DNA of 44,623 bases from a virus: positions 1 to 44,623 of IMG/VR virus record IMGVR_UViG_3300042868_005407; one strand, 5' to 3'. The number at the start of each line of letters is the position of its first letter. Positions within the stretch are counted from its first letter, which is position 1. A program made the translations under genes and the position numbers. The notes beneath the pieces are model-generated. The model was not told the origin of the DNA. It searched no databases and saw only the letters and a list, made by a program, of their open reading frames with translations. Shown here piece by piece: positions 26,636 to 34,889 of this stretch.

Positions 26636-29404
26636 CTATTTCTTCTTCTTTGTGTCTTTCTTCTTAGCATCAAATTTATTCTTATTTTCCCTGGCTATCT
26701 CTAGATCAGTATTCTTCATCCGCAGCTGTGCTGCTAATTTTTCTCTTTCAATCTGAGCTTTTTCTCTATCATTAGTCATTCTGTTAGACTCTTTACTATT
26801 TTGTAAATTCATGGACTGTTGAAATTCATCTGATTTTTTAATTTCATCCAAGGCATCCAAATAATCTGATTGCTGATTAGCATTGATATCCTGCATAGCG
26901 CCATAGCCGGCAGACTTAATCTCAGCAATAAGAATATCTTTTCTTCTATCCTTCTCTTTTTCTTGCATATCATGATCAAGTTGCATTTGCTTTTCTTGAA
27001 TACGAGTCTGCATTTCTTGCTCCTGCATTTCTTGCTGATGCTGTTGTTCTTCTTGTGTTTTTTTGTTGGCTTTTCTTTCTATACTTTTTAAACTATTGGT
27101 TAATTCACCTACAGACTCTGTTTGCATAATAGTTCCTAGATCATAAATGGTAGCACCGGCAGTGTTATTAGTGAAGGCTAATTGTTTCATTTGTTCAAGA
27201 ATAGCTCTTTGATTAGCCTTAGTTGTAGCAAAGACATTTAAGTCACGCAACAATAAGTCAGTACCATTCATCTCAAAATTAACCTTTTCATCTGCAGAAG
27301 TCATGTATTGAAGTCTAAGAGATGGTTTTCTAGAGTTATAGAACATTGCTAAGTCAGTTCTCATTTGATGCACACGCGGCATTAAATAATCTGAGTGATT
27401 GATAAAGAAGTTTTCTGTTTGTGCAAAAGATCCTACCATAGCTTGTTCTACTCCTTTAGCTGTATCTATCTGACCCATCTGTTGACCTAATCTTTGTGGT
27501 GTAATTCCTATTACTTCAAAGCATTGTTGCTTGAAATAATTAGCCATTTGGATCCTAGACATCATACGGTTAGTCTGCTCTAAGTTCATTACCTGGAAAG
27601 GATTCTGAGAGATTGAGTTTTCTGTATTAGCAATAGATGTATCTAAAGGTAAGATCTGAAAATTCTTCATTGCTACATAAGCCTTGGCAAAGTTGTTCTT
27701 ACCCCAGTCTTCTCCTAATGAGCGCTTAGGTAATGCATTCTGATCTAACATGATTACTGTGCCAAGCTCGTCAATAAGGATATCAGCAATCTGATTGTTT
27801 ACAATATTGTACCCGATCTGGAAAGGCTTCATTAAGTCAACCATAGAAGTTGATCTTGTATTTCTGTCATTGAATACAGCTCCCTCTACAGGAAGTTTAC
27901 ATCCATAAAGAGTGTTCTCACCTTTGAACTGAAACTTTAAAGGCCCTAATCTATTTTGATCAATACCTAAGTACATTGGATTTACTCCTCCTGGATTATT
28001 CATACCCCAGAAACTTGGATGATTGGGTCCAATCTTTACACCGCCCCAAACCTGGTTGATCCAGATCCAGTCAATGTGCTCACCAAAGATCAAGTTATCT
28101 TTAGATTTGTTTTTGATTAAAGTTGTATCATAGATAGCCTTGTCTGTAACAACATAATCTTCTCCAATGATGTCGGTAACTACTTCACCATTATCACTGA
28201 TCTTGGTTAAGTGACCTACTTTTCTTTGAGATTTCCAATAAGCTGTAGTTACGCGTAGTAAGAAAGCTGCACCCATAGGCGCGTAGTCTTCTCCTTCAGC
28301 CATGATCCAATTAATAATATCACCACCATTATACACAAAGTTATCATACATAGATGTAAACTGTCTGTAGGCTAAGGACGGCATATTAGTATTCCATTCA
28401 TGAGACTTGGTAGCATCATAGTAAGATCCATCATTCTGGTAACCCTGTAAAGGATAACCGGCAGATCTTACAGGATAGATAGCTTCAATAGATTCTAATT
28501 GTTCTTGAGTCATCACATATCCGTACTTATCAATAACATCAGCAATGGTCATCATCTCAATTCTACCTACCCAATTACCTTGAGAGATATAACGAGCCTC
28601 TGCAGATTTATGATAGAAAGTAGTAACCGGATTCCATAACTCAATATCATAATCATCTTCCATCATCTTCATGTGCCAGAACTCGCGATCGGTAATAAGC
28701 ATATCACGGAAACCTCTTTCCTCTAGCTCATCCATCTTAAAGCGCTCTTCATCAACTTTGGTCTGATGCATCGCCCATTGCTCAACCATAGATCTATAAT
28801 CTTTATCAAAGAAAGTCTGAATCTCAGGAAGTGTTTTTAAATTCTCAGGAGACATTTGTTGCTCCATTTGTTGTTGAACCTCTGGATCCTCAGGATCCAT
28901 ACCTTGTTCAAGCAACTTGGCCAGCATCTTTTGTTCTGCTTGTTGAAAAAGAACTTGTTCAACTTGAGATCTCTTTTGTTCTAATTGTTCATTGTATGAA
29001 TACTCATCTTTAGCTTGAAAAGTAATCTTAGTATTTCTTTTAGCAAACTCTGCTGTGAGAACATTAATAACATTTGGGATAATAGGATAGAACTTTAATT
29101 CTAGAACTGTAGGATCTTCTTTCATTAAGGTATCCACAAGATCTCGCATTTCATTCTGTTCTTCAACCATGTAGTCACCACGGTCAATAACTCCCTTAGC
29201 TAACTTATAGTTCTTCATAAGTCTACGGGCATTTCTACGGATTTGCTTAAGACCATTCCACTCAAGCCAATCTAAGTTCCAAGCAGTCCATTCTTGGTCT
29301 TTTTCTTTCTTTGGTAAAAACTGTAAAGGTTGAGTTATAGAACCCATCCTGTTATACTCAGCTTTTTTGCCAGACTTCATTTGTAATGCGTTTAATACTT
29401 GCAT
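26636..29404 (-). CDS. Portal protein, crAss-like
   Basis: A 922-aa protein beginning MQVLNALQMKSGKKAEYNRM. Internal strings (WLEWNGLKQIRRNARRLMKN, LKFYPIIPNVINVLTAEFAK, DREFWHMKMMEDDYDIELWN, WVGRIEMMTIADVIDKYGYV) fit a portal of the crAss-like group, which is longer than most podovirus portals. The region around residues 590-650 (KNFQILPLDTSIANTENSIS; GITPQRLGQQMGQ) fits the stem and wing. The last about 150 residues are Gln/Glu/Lys-rich coiled coil (EEQQHQQEMQEQEMQTRIQE) ending in poly-Lys, likely the barrel or internal tail. It lies 5 nt from terminase, as expected for the packaging pair. Confidence 0.84.
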   Translation of the reverse strand: MQVLNALQMKSGKKAEYNRMGSITQPLQFLPKKEKDQEWTAWNLDWLEWNGLKQIRRNARRLMKNYKLAKGVIDRGDYMVEEQNEMRDLVDTLMKEDPTVLELKFYPIIPNVINVLTAEFAKRNTKITFQAKDEYSYNEQLEQKRSQVEQVLFQQAEQKMLAKLLEQGMDPEDPEVQQQMEQQMSPENLKTLPEIQTFFDKDYRSMVEQWAMHQTKVDEERFKMDELEERGFRDMLITDREFWHMKMMEDDYDIELWNPVTTFYHKSAEARYISQGNWVGRIEMMTIADVIDKYGYVMTQEQLESIEAIYPVRSAGYPLQGYQNDGSYYDATKSHEWNTNMPSLAYRQFTSMYDNFVYNGGDIINWIMAEGEDYAPMGAAFLLRVTTAYWKSQRKVGHLTKISDNGEVVTDIIGEDYVVTDKAIYDTTLIKNKSKDNLIFGEHIDWIWINQVWGGVKIGPNHPSFWGMNNPGGVNPMYLGIDQNRLGPLKFQFKGENTLYGCKLPVEGAVFNDRNTRSTSMVDLMKPFQIGYNIVNNQIADILIDELGTVIMLDQNALPKRSLGEDWGKNNFAKAYVAMKNFQILPLDTSIANTENSISQNPFQVMNLEQTNRMMSRIQMANYFKQQCFEVIGITPQRLGQQMGQIDTAKGVEQAMVGSFAQTENFFINHSDYLMPRVHQMRTDLAMFYNSRKPSLRLQYMTSADEKVNFEMNGTDLLLRDLNVFATTKANQRAILEQMKQLAFTNNTAGATIYDLGTIMQTESVGELTNSLKSIERKANKKTQEEQQHQQEMQEQEMQTRIQEKQMQLDHDMQEKEKDRRKDILIAEIKSAGYGAMQDINANQQSDYLDALDEIKKSDEFQQSMNLQNSKESNRMTNDREKAQIEREKLAAQLRMKNTDLEIARENKNKFDAKKKDTKKKK

Positions 29405-29409
29405 AGCTA

Positions 29410-31611
29410 TTATTTTATGTTTTTAAATGGGTTTCTTGGAGGTCTTTTATCCAAAGAACTTTGACCCATCCCAATATGTCGGAATGGGCTATTAGTAAAT
29501 TTATATAAATTTTCTGACTTTTGCAAGTCTTTTTTGTCTGTTGTGTCTAATCTTTTTCTAACACCTCTATTTGCTTCTTGAACTTTTGCAAAAGCTATGA
29601 GAGCTCCTAGTGCAATTAATCTATCTACATTGAGTCCTTCCCTGTATTGTTGCATCTCAACCATAACCATCTTATCAGGAATTCTCTCAATACCATAAAC
29701 TACTTTAACTACCTTACCTTCATCTGTGGTTACTTCTTCTAAAACTTCTTTACAAAAGTCTATTAGGTAAGGTAAGATGTGGGCCCGGAATATTGTTCCA
29801 GTATTTCTCCATCCATACTCCTGGTGATAAGTTTGAACATTATCAATGTCTTTTCTGAAAGTAATCTGACTCTTGGGAACTAAATACTTTTGTTTTTTTT
29901 GCTTGATCATGTGAGTTATAAAGCCTGGGACGTTGCTCTCAACAAGGGTCCAGGCATTATACCATTCAATCATGTTCTCTAATCTTTTATGAGTCTCATT
30001 GATATCATCAAATCTTCCACACCAGCTGGCTACAATTTTATCTTGTTCTATGTATGTAGATACATCTACACCATCTTGTCTAGTTACTTCAATAGGAATT
30101 TTATAAATAAATATTGAACATAAAGATTCTGAAGTTGTAGTTTTACCTTGTGATACTGGATCTATAGATGCATAGTATGTACCCCACTCAGCCTTTAAAT
30201 CTGGTTTTTCATACATTACAATTACACCACTTTTATCTTCAGCATTCTTCTCTACTGGAAACTTTGATACAGGAAGCTTTTTACTTTTTTCTATAACCCA
30301 TACACCTTGGGCATTTCTAGATAAATCTATAAATTCTGTATGGTATTCTTTATCTTCAATCCTTCTCTTCTGGGCAGCAACTAAATGACTAGGAAATAAG
30401 GATACACTTCTTGTTGCAAAGGCCTCTTCAATATTGCGCGGATGCTGAGATACTTCTAATTGATAATCCTCAGGTGCTAAATCTTTTTTAATTTTAGCAA
30501 AATATTCATCAAGCATTACAAGAGCCTTTTCTACTTCAGAGTTACCAAACTTATCTACACAAGGTGGCATTGACCACTGCTCTGGAATAAATAAACCAGT
30601 TCTTCCTACCGTCCCTCTGTCATCTAGAAGATTAGAGTTAACATAAAATATCTCATTAGCCTCAGGAGTCTGAATCATTTTTCTTAAAGGCTCACACTGC
30701 TCCAAGTCACCCACAGATCCGGCCGCTATGAAAGTACCAGTTGTGATCATACCTGATTTCAAGGCAGGCTTCATGTATCCAAAAGTAAACATCATGTCTG
30801 GAGCAATCCCAGCTTCTTCATGAAAGAAATAAGTACAGGGTCCACCTACACCGGCTGTTGGATCTTGCTCAAAGGATGTTCCTTTGATAACACCTTTTAA
30901 ACCTCTTAAGGTTTTTCTTGTAGTTCCTGGAATAGTTGTCTCAATTTGTTGTTGCCAGTCTAGAACCTTACCTGGATTCATAGGCCGGTACCAAGCTGTA
31001 TTCTCATCTAAGAAGTTTCTATACTCTGCTAAAAATCTCCAAGTATCTTGTACATAAGCTTTAAGACTCGCTCCCATTTTTAGAATAGGAGTTTGTTCAA
31101 ACCAGATCTGGTTAATAAGTTTAGCTGCATGAAAATACGAAGAGGCTATCTGCCGTTTCTTAAGAATAGCAGCATGCTTATAAAACAGTTCAGCTAAGAT
31201 CTCATAAAGAGCTAAGTGATATTGAGCATCGCGTATATCAGGGAAAGCAAACTTTCTTATCTCCTTGTTGTTGATAGGTAGGAAGTTTATCCACATGTAG
31301 TACTCACGCGTAAGATACCAGAGCTTTTCTTTATTCTTAAAGATCACACCTTTTCTACATCGCGCATTCATCTCATCCCAATAAGTAATATAATCTTTAC
31401 TTCTCACAGGAGCTGGTGTATAAAATCCTTGCGCGTTATACTTAGTAGCTTCTTCATTAAATATGAAAGATGTTTCATCAAAATCATATTTACCTGGTTC
31501 TTTAAATACAGATAAAACTAGATCTCTAAATTCTTCTCTAGTATCAAAACTAGTAGTAGTCCAAACACCATTATCCCATGTGGGAATATCTGTATAAAAA
31601 AACTTATCCAT
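29410..31611 (-). CDS. terL: Terminase large subunit (ATPase and nuclease)
   Basis: A 733-aa protein that would power DNA packaging through the portal. The Walker A region is degenerate (LKKRQIASSYFHAAKLI, residues 150-166): the usual G-x-x-x-x-G-K-S is replaced by K-K-R-Q-I-A-S-S. Walker B is TYFFHEEAG (260-268), with H replacing the usual D before the catalytic Glu. The nuclease domain has D484 (ASIDP), E558 (LVESNVPGF) and D663 (NVDRLIALGALIAF), the acidic triad of RNase H-like terminase nucleases. It follows a run of coupled small genes and is 5 nt from the portal gene. Confidence 0.9.
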   Translation of the reverse strand: MDKFFYTDIPTWDNGVWTTTSFDTREEFRDLVLSVFKEPGKYDFDETSFIFNEEATKYNAQGFYTPAPVRSKDYITYWDEMNARCRKGVIFKNKEKLWYLTREYYMWINFLPINNKEIRKFAFPDIRDAQYHLALYEILAELFYKHAAILKKRQIASSYFHAAKLINQIWFEQTPILKMGASLKAYVQDTWRFLAEYRNFLDENTAWYRPMNPGKVLDWQQQIETTIPGTTRKTLRGLKGVIKGTSFEQDPTAGVGGPCTYFFHEEAGIAPDMMFTFGYMKPALKSGMITTGTFIAAGSVGDLEQCEPLRKMIQTPEANEIFYVNSNLLDDRGTVGRTGLFIPEQWSMPPCVDKFGNSEVEKALVMLDEYFAKIKKDLAPEDYQLEVSQHPRNIEEAFATRSVSLFPSHLVAAQKRRIEDKEYHTEFIDLSRNAQGVWVIEKSKKLPVSKFPVEKNAEDKSGVIVMYEKPDLKAEWGTYYASIDPVSQGKTTTSESLCSIFIYKIPIEVTRQDGVDVSTYIEQDKIVASWCGRFDDINETHKRLENMIEWYNAWTLVESNVPGFITHMIKQKKQKYLVPKSQITFRKDIDNVQTYHQEYGWRNTGTIFRAHILPYLIDFCKEVLEEVTTDEGKVVKVVYGIERIPDKMVMVEMQQYREGLNVDRLIALGALIAFAKVQEANRGVRKRLDTTDKKDLQKSENLYKFTNSPFRHIGMGQSSLDKRPPRNPFKNIK

Positions 31612-31842
31612 TTACTTAGACAAAGCTACAAATTCATTTATTTTTTTGATATCACCCTCGTGGGTTATTATAAGCTCTTCTAAAGTTTTTTGAGATTTAC
31701 TTTTTAAAACATCTTTGGCAACTAACTTACCATTAAAGTAATCACTTACTTGCTCTCTTTTGATAGCAGACCACAATCCTGTATAAGGATTATAGTGAAA
31801 TAACCAGTTGTGTAATTCTTCCATATTATTATTTTTGATCAT
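31612..31842 (-). CDS. Small protein just before terminase
   Basis: A 76-aa protein: MIKNNNMEELHNWLFHYNPY, TGLWSAIKREQVSDYFNG, and a Lys-rich helix ending EFVALSK. The N-L-F-x-Y-N-P-Y-T-G-L-W string looks like a small globular fold. I keep ATG 31842, since GGAG lies 9 nt before it; an internal ATG at 31824 is the alternative. It overlaps the upstream gene by 14 nt and ends 1 nt before terminase. It could be a small terminase or packaging accessory, but this is position-based only. Confidence 0.62.
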   Translation of the reverse strand: MIKNNNMEELHNWLFHYNPYTGLWSAIKREQVSDYFNGKLVAKDVLKSKSQKTLEELIITHEGDIKKINEFVALSK

Positions 31843-32344
31843 AAGCTAATTCTCCACCACCGCGAGTTCTTGTTTGTTGTTCTTCTTGAAGATCTTTATA
31901 AGCTCCTTTAAATGAGTTACGGATTCCATCAAAGTTCTTAGCAGCACTCACCAAGGAGTTGATGTTTCCATCCCGTCCATGAGATACAGGAGTCTTCTCC
32001 ATGTAACTTGCTAATCTATCTAGCATAGCACTGATACCTCTAAAGGCTCTGACTGTAGGTGTTTCATACATTAGTGTGCACTTGTTTAAGGCTGTAAGTA
32101 TTATCTCTTCTTCTGTAGTGAATTCTGCGCGAATATCTTGCAAAATAATATACTCCTTCTCATCAATAGGCATATTAAAGTATGGATTAATTTCAGGATT
32201 AGGACAGGTCATGTAAAACAAATACGCGTATATGCTTAGATGTTGATCTGGATGTGTATCCATAATGTCTTTAAGAAATCCTAAAGTATAACAATGTTCT
32301 GTAGGGATAATCTTCCCATTTTGTAAATCAAATAGCTTTATCAT
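31829..32344 (-). CDS. Uncharacterised helical protein of the packaging operon
   Basis: A 171-aa protein. I start it at ATG 32344 (MIKLFDLQNGKIIPTEHCYT), which is preceded by AAAACCAACAAAG. The longer reading from 32398 would overlap the 59-aa gene more deeply. The body is helical (LGFLKDIMDTHPDQHLSIYA; EYIILQDIRAEFTTEEEIIL; AMLDRLASYMEKTP), with a Gln/Glu/Arg-rich end. No catalytic motif is seen. From position it may help terminase or portal assembly; a small-terminase role is possible but not shown. Confidence 0.62.
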   Translation of the reverse strand: MIKLFDLQNGKIIPTEHCYTLGFLKDIMDTHPDQHLSIYAYLFYMTCPNPEINPYFNMPIDEKEYIILQDIRAEFTTEEEIILTALNKCTLMYETPTVRAFRGISAMLDRLASYMEKTPVSHGRDGNINSLVSAAKNFDGIRNSFKGAYKDLQEEQQTRTRGGGELAYDQK

Positions 32345-32507
32345 CTTTGTTGGTTTTAATCTCTTCACAGAAGAGTTTCTTTTCTTGTGATTCATCAAAT
32401 AAAGGATGAGGTATAAAAGTAACTGTTATATTTTCACCCTTTATTGTTACAGCTTTTTTCTTTTCAAAGAAAGCCTTATGTTGATATTCATCTTCACTCA
32501 TAGTCAT
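32328..32507 (-). CDS. 59-aa small protein of the packaging operon
   Basis: Translation gives MTMSEDEYQHKAFFEKKKAV then TIKGENITVTFIPHPLFDES and a charged end. It begins in an ATGA overlap with the upstream gene's stop, has a GAAAGAG just before the ATG, and overlaps the next gene's start by 17 nt. A short beta hairpin (AVTIKGENITVTFIP) is likely. No family recognised. The tight coupling at both ends supports it as real. Confidence 0.62.
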   Translation of the reverse strand: MTMSEDEYQHKAFFEKKKAVTIKGENITVTFIPHPLFDESQEKKLFCEEIKTNKDDKAI

Positions 32508-32638
32508 CTCTTTCTAAATTTAATATGAATACCTACAAACAGTATAGTAATATACATATCACTATAATCAGTCCATGGAAAACCTACTCCTACACATAGG
32601 CCAGGAAAGGTTGTAAAAGTTATCTTAGGTATTCTCAT
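32504..32638 (-). CDS. 44-aa hydrophobic small protein
   Basis: Translation gives MRIPKITFTTFPGLCVGVGF then PWTDYSDMYITILFVGIHIK and FRKR. Both ends are 4-nt ATGA overlaps with neighbouring genes (nuclease upstream, 59-aa gene downstream), the clearest sign it is translated. It is beta-prone and hydrophobic with a basic end. I see no family match. Confidence 0.55.
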   Translation of the reverse strand: MRIPKITFTTFPGLCVGVGFPWTDYSDMYITILFVGIHIKFRKR

Positions 32639-33453
32639 TTTGGGTTATTTTTAAGGTGATCAATCATAGCTATTACTTCTGATTTCAAATAAGGCACCTC
32701 ATAAGGAACTACAGTCTTCACAATAGGATTTCCGGAAGTATCTTTTTTTACAATAGGGTAACCAAACTCATCCTCACCATCCTTCTCAAATATAACATGA
32801 TGAAGCATTTGCTTTCCAACTTTATACTGAGGATTATGTTTAAGAATAATATACATATAGGTACTTAATTGTAAAGCATAATGGTTAAAGTTACAATCAT
32901 CTAGATGAGATAAAGGCCCAGTCATCTTCTGAGACTTACCCTCCCAGTTTACAAAACTATTCTTTTTGATCTCTTTATTAGTTTTGTAATCAATAACATC
33001 TACTACACCTTTTACTACTTCAACTCTATCTGATTGTCCACACACACCTGCTGACTTCAAATATACAAAATGTTCAGGATAAATCCCTTCTGTCAATCTT
33101 TGGTTAGGTGCATATTTAATTCCACCTTCCCAAATTGGTTTAATAATAGCAACAGCTACACCCGATCTCTGAATAGTATCAATGCTTGTAATGTCTGCTT
33201 CTCTCTCATCATGATACCATGAACCGGCTGTTACTGCACGATCACCTTCACCTGACCAGATCTCTTGAATCTTTTTAGGATCTATACCAAACCACTTAGA
33301 ATTTTTATTTTTAGATGACTTAATAGATTGGGCAACAGGATCAAACTTTTGCTTGAACTGTCCTACAAAACTAGTTACGCTTACCCAGTCTATCCTTTCA
33401 TTAGGATCTAAGCTCTGATATTTGTGATTTCCCGCTGTGAATGTTACTGACAT
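32635..33453 (-). CDS. PD-(D/E)XK family nuclease (RecB-like)
   Basis: A 272-aa protein with the RecB/Cas4-type signature. It has H81 in GSWYHDERE, D142 in CGQSDRVE, D155 and K157 in VIDYKTNK, and the QxxxY-like string YALQLSTYMYIILKHNP. These are motifs for Mg-dependent exonuclease or endonuclease activity on DNA. N-terminal strands (TFTAGNHKYQSL) start the fold. Placed in the packaging operon, it could process DNA ends, resolve concatemers or degrade host DNA. A TAATTTTG box 46 nt before its ATG fits a -7 element but lacks a -33 partner. Confidence 0.8.
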   Translation of the reverse strand: MSVTFTAGNHKYQSLDPNERIDWVSVTSFVGQFKQKFDPVAQSIKSSKNKNSKWFGIDPKKIQEIWSGEGDRAVTAGSWYHDEREADITSIDTIQRSGVAVAIIKPIWEGGIKYAPNQRLTEGIYPEHFVYLKSAGVCGQSDRVEVVKGVVDVIDYKTNKEIKKNSFVNWEGKSQKMTGPLSHLDDCNFNHYALQLSTYMYIILKHNPQYKVGKQMLHHVIFEKDGEDEFGYPIVKKDTSGNPIVKTVVPYEVPYLKSEVIAMIDHLKNNPK

Positions 33454-33509
33454 GTTGAGTTAATTTTTGAGTTGATATTGTTTTTATAAGGATCTTTGCA
33501 AAATTATGC

Positions 33510-33791
33510 TCATAGTTCTACAGCTTTCCATTTAGGCCCATCAGGATGCGGGCATTCAGAATCCATAGATCTTAATTTCATAGCTAAGCTACAACCACAA
33601 ACACCACAACAAGGTTGAGTACCAGTGATTACACATTTTGATCCTTGTGGATCTAGTTCTGGGCAAGTACTGCAGATCTTCATTCTTTTATTATGAATCT
33701 TCTCTACAGGTTCCTTCTTGATCAGACTGTTTAGAAAGCCCTCCCATATCAGGGCTTTGTTCTTCCATATTGTTTTTATTTTTTCTAGCAT
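33510..33791 (-). CDS. Cys-rich zinc-cluster protein
   Basis: A 93-aa protein with a helical N-terminus (MLEKIKTIWKNKALIWEGFL) and a Cys cluster: CSTCPEL, KCVITGTQPCCGVCGCSLAM, then SECPHPDG. The cysteine spacing points to one or two bound zinc ions. From memory, small proteins with this pattern occur beside terminase genes in Bacteroidota phages. It overlaps the end of the upstream IHF-like gene by 101 nt in another frame, unusually deep for this compact genome. Starting at an internal ATG (33683) would remove the overlap but lose the helix. Confidence 0.65.
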   Translation of the reverse strand: MLEKIKTIWKNKALIWEGFLNSLIKKEPVEKIHNKRMKICSTCPELDPQGSKCVITGTQPCCGVCGCSLAMKLRSMDSECPHPDGPKWKAVEL

Positions 33792-34134
33792 CTCTTATTA
33801 CTTTAAATTTTTCTTCTCTCTCTTGTACTAAACTCTTAATCTTCTCAAGCTTTTCTATTCTGTCTGTAAGATCCATCTTCATCCTGTAACCTGCAAACTT
33901 TCCTTCAACTCTAAGAATTGTAGCTTTATGTTTTTCTACAGTATCTGCAATCGTCCAATGCTTTACTCTAAAGGTACCAAAGTTTTGAATTCTTATCTCA
34001 CCATAGGTTAATTCAGACATGTGCTTTCTTATGTTCTCCCAATAGAAATTAACTAAATTATTTATTAAGTCTTCTGGTAGATTTAACTCTTCAGCAGTAG
34101 GTTTTTTAAAGTCTTTAGCTTTCTTGGGTATCAA
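33691..34134 (-). CDS. IHF/HU-like DNA-binding protein
   Basis: A 147-aa protein. Residues about 20-75 (INNLVNFYWENIRKHMSELT then GEIRIQNFGTFRVKHWTIAD) fit the HU/IHF plan: two helices that dimerise, then G-x-[IV]-x-[IV]-x-x-[FL]-G-T-F into the beta arm. This form of IHF-like protein is common in crAss-like phages. The C-terminus is a long Lys/Glu helix (IEKLEKIKSLVQEREEKFKV). It may bend DNA for packaging or regulate late transcription. The gene overlaps its upstream neighbour by 20 nt and its downstream neighbour by 101 nt. Confidence 0.72.
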   Translation of the reverse strand: MIPKKAKDFKKPTAEELNLPEDLINNLVNFYWENIRKHMSELTYGEIRIQNFGTFRVKHWTIADTVEKHKATILRVEGKFAGYRMKMDLTDRIEKLEKIKSLVQEREEKFKVIRDARKNKNNMEEQSPDMGGLSKQSDQEGTCREDS

Positions 34135-34528
34135 GATGAAACATTTTAAAGTTTAACAATACATTCCCTTCTGTTTGTACACTTAGTTCTGAGTTTAACT
34201 CTATAATTTTGCTATGACCAAAACCTTCCCTGTTTATGATATTGTAATTCCTCATCTTGGCAATACAATTTCTTACAGTCTGAGGAGTTTTGAATATAAC
34301 CTTTTTGTAGGTTAAGGTTGATTCCTTATCCCTCTCTTCTGGATCACAACAAGCATTACAAAAATCAGAAAGCTCAGCTTTCTTGTTAAGACCAAGCACA
34401 GTAAGACAACTTAAGTCAGATTCAGTAATTATGATCTTGTGAATATAGCAGTATATCACTATCTGAAACCTAATAATTTCTTCTAGAGACATGCTTACTT
34501 TTTTGTCCACTACATTAAATTTAGCCAT
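34115..34528 (-). CDS. Winged-helix-like DNA-binding protein
   Basis: A 137-aa protein with SLEEIIRFQIVIYCYIHKII and a motif FKTPQTVRNCIAKMRNYNII then FGHSKIIELNSEL, which fits a recognition helix followed by a wing. A Cys stretch (DFCNACCDPEE) sits between. It ends in a beta segment (EGNVLLNFKMFHL). Position at the start of the packaging operon, right after the promoter, suggests a regulatory or replication/packaging DNA-binding role. The ATG is directly preceded by AAACCAAC. Confidence 0.62.
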   Translation of the reverse strand: MAKFNVVDKKVSMSLEEIIRFQIVIYCYIHKIIITESDLSCLTVLGLNKKAELSDFCNACCDPEERDKESTLTYKKVIFKTPQTVRNCIAKMRNYNIINREGFGHSKIIELNSELSVQTEGNVLLNFKMFHLDTQES

Positions 34529-34546
34529 GTTGGTTTGTTTTGACTA

Positions 34547-34813
34547 TTATGATTTCTTTAGTTTTCTTTCTTTAGTTTCTTCAGGTTCTTCAGGTTCTTC
34601 TGGCGGGTTTGCCATCTGTGCTTGACGTATAATCATCTCCATCCTCTTGGCGCGAGATTGCTCAATGTCAGCCATTAGTTTTTCATACTCAGCTTGTGCA
34701 GTGAGTAATTCAGTTTGTAATCTGTAAAAGTTTAATGCTTTGATGCGGTTAGCTTCTAGCTGTTCTGATGTTAGTTTTTCAGCTTGAGGCTCGGTGTTGG
34801 TTTCTTTTGCCAT
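34547..34813 (-). CDS. Small coiled-coil protein, first gene of the packaging operon
   Basis: An 88-aa protein. I place the start at ATG 34813 (MAKETNTEPQAEKLTSEQLE), because the extension from 34837 begins inside the promoter -7 box. The body is a long heptad-like helix (LNFYRLQTELLTAQAEYEKL; ADIEQSRAKRMEMIIRQAQM) with an acidic-proline then basic end. It could dimerise and act as a small terminase-like or scaffold-like factor, but no motif proves that. Confidence 0.62.
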   Translation of the reverse strand: MAKETNTEPQAEKLTSEQLEANRIKALNFYRLQTELLTAQAEYEKLMADIEQSRAKRMEMIIRQAQMANPPEEPEEPEETKERKLKKS

Positions 34814-34834
34814 AGTATATGTTTTAAATTTAAA

Positions 34835-34866
34835 CAAATATACTATTAAAGTTTAAACTTACCAAA
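34835..34866 (-). promoter_or_regulatory. Bacteroidota-type promoter for the packaging/structural operon
   Basis: On the minus strand TTTG (34863-34866) then exactly 20 nt then TATATTTG (34835-34842), with 21 nt to the ATG at 34813. The match to the Bacteroidota consensus is full in both boxes. A 10-bp perfect palindrome (AGTTTAAACT) lies in the spacer and could be an operator. Confidence 0.66.
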
Positions 34867-34889
34867 TTTATACTTTAAAAGTTTAACTC

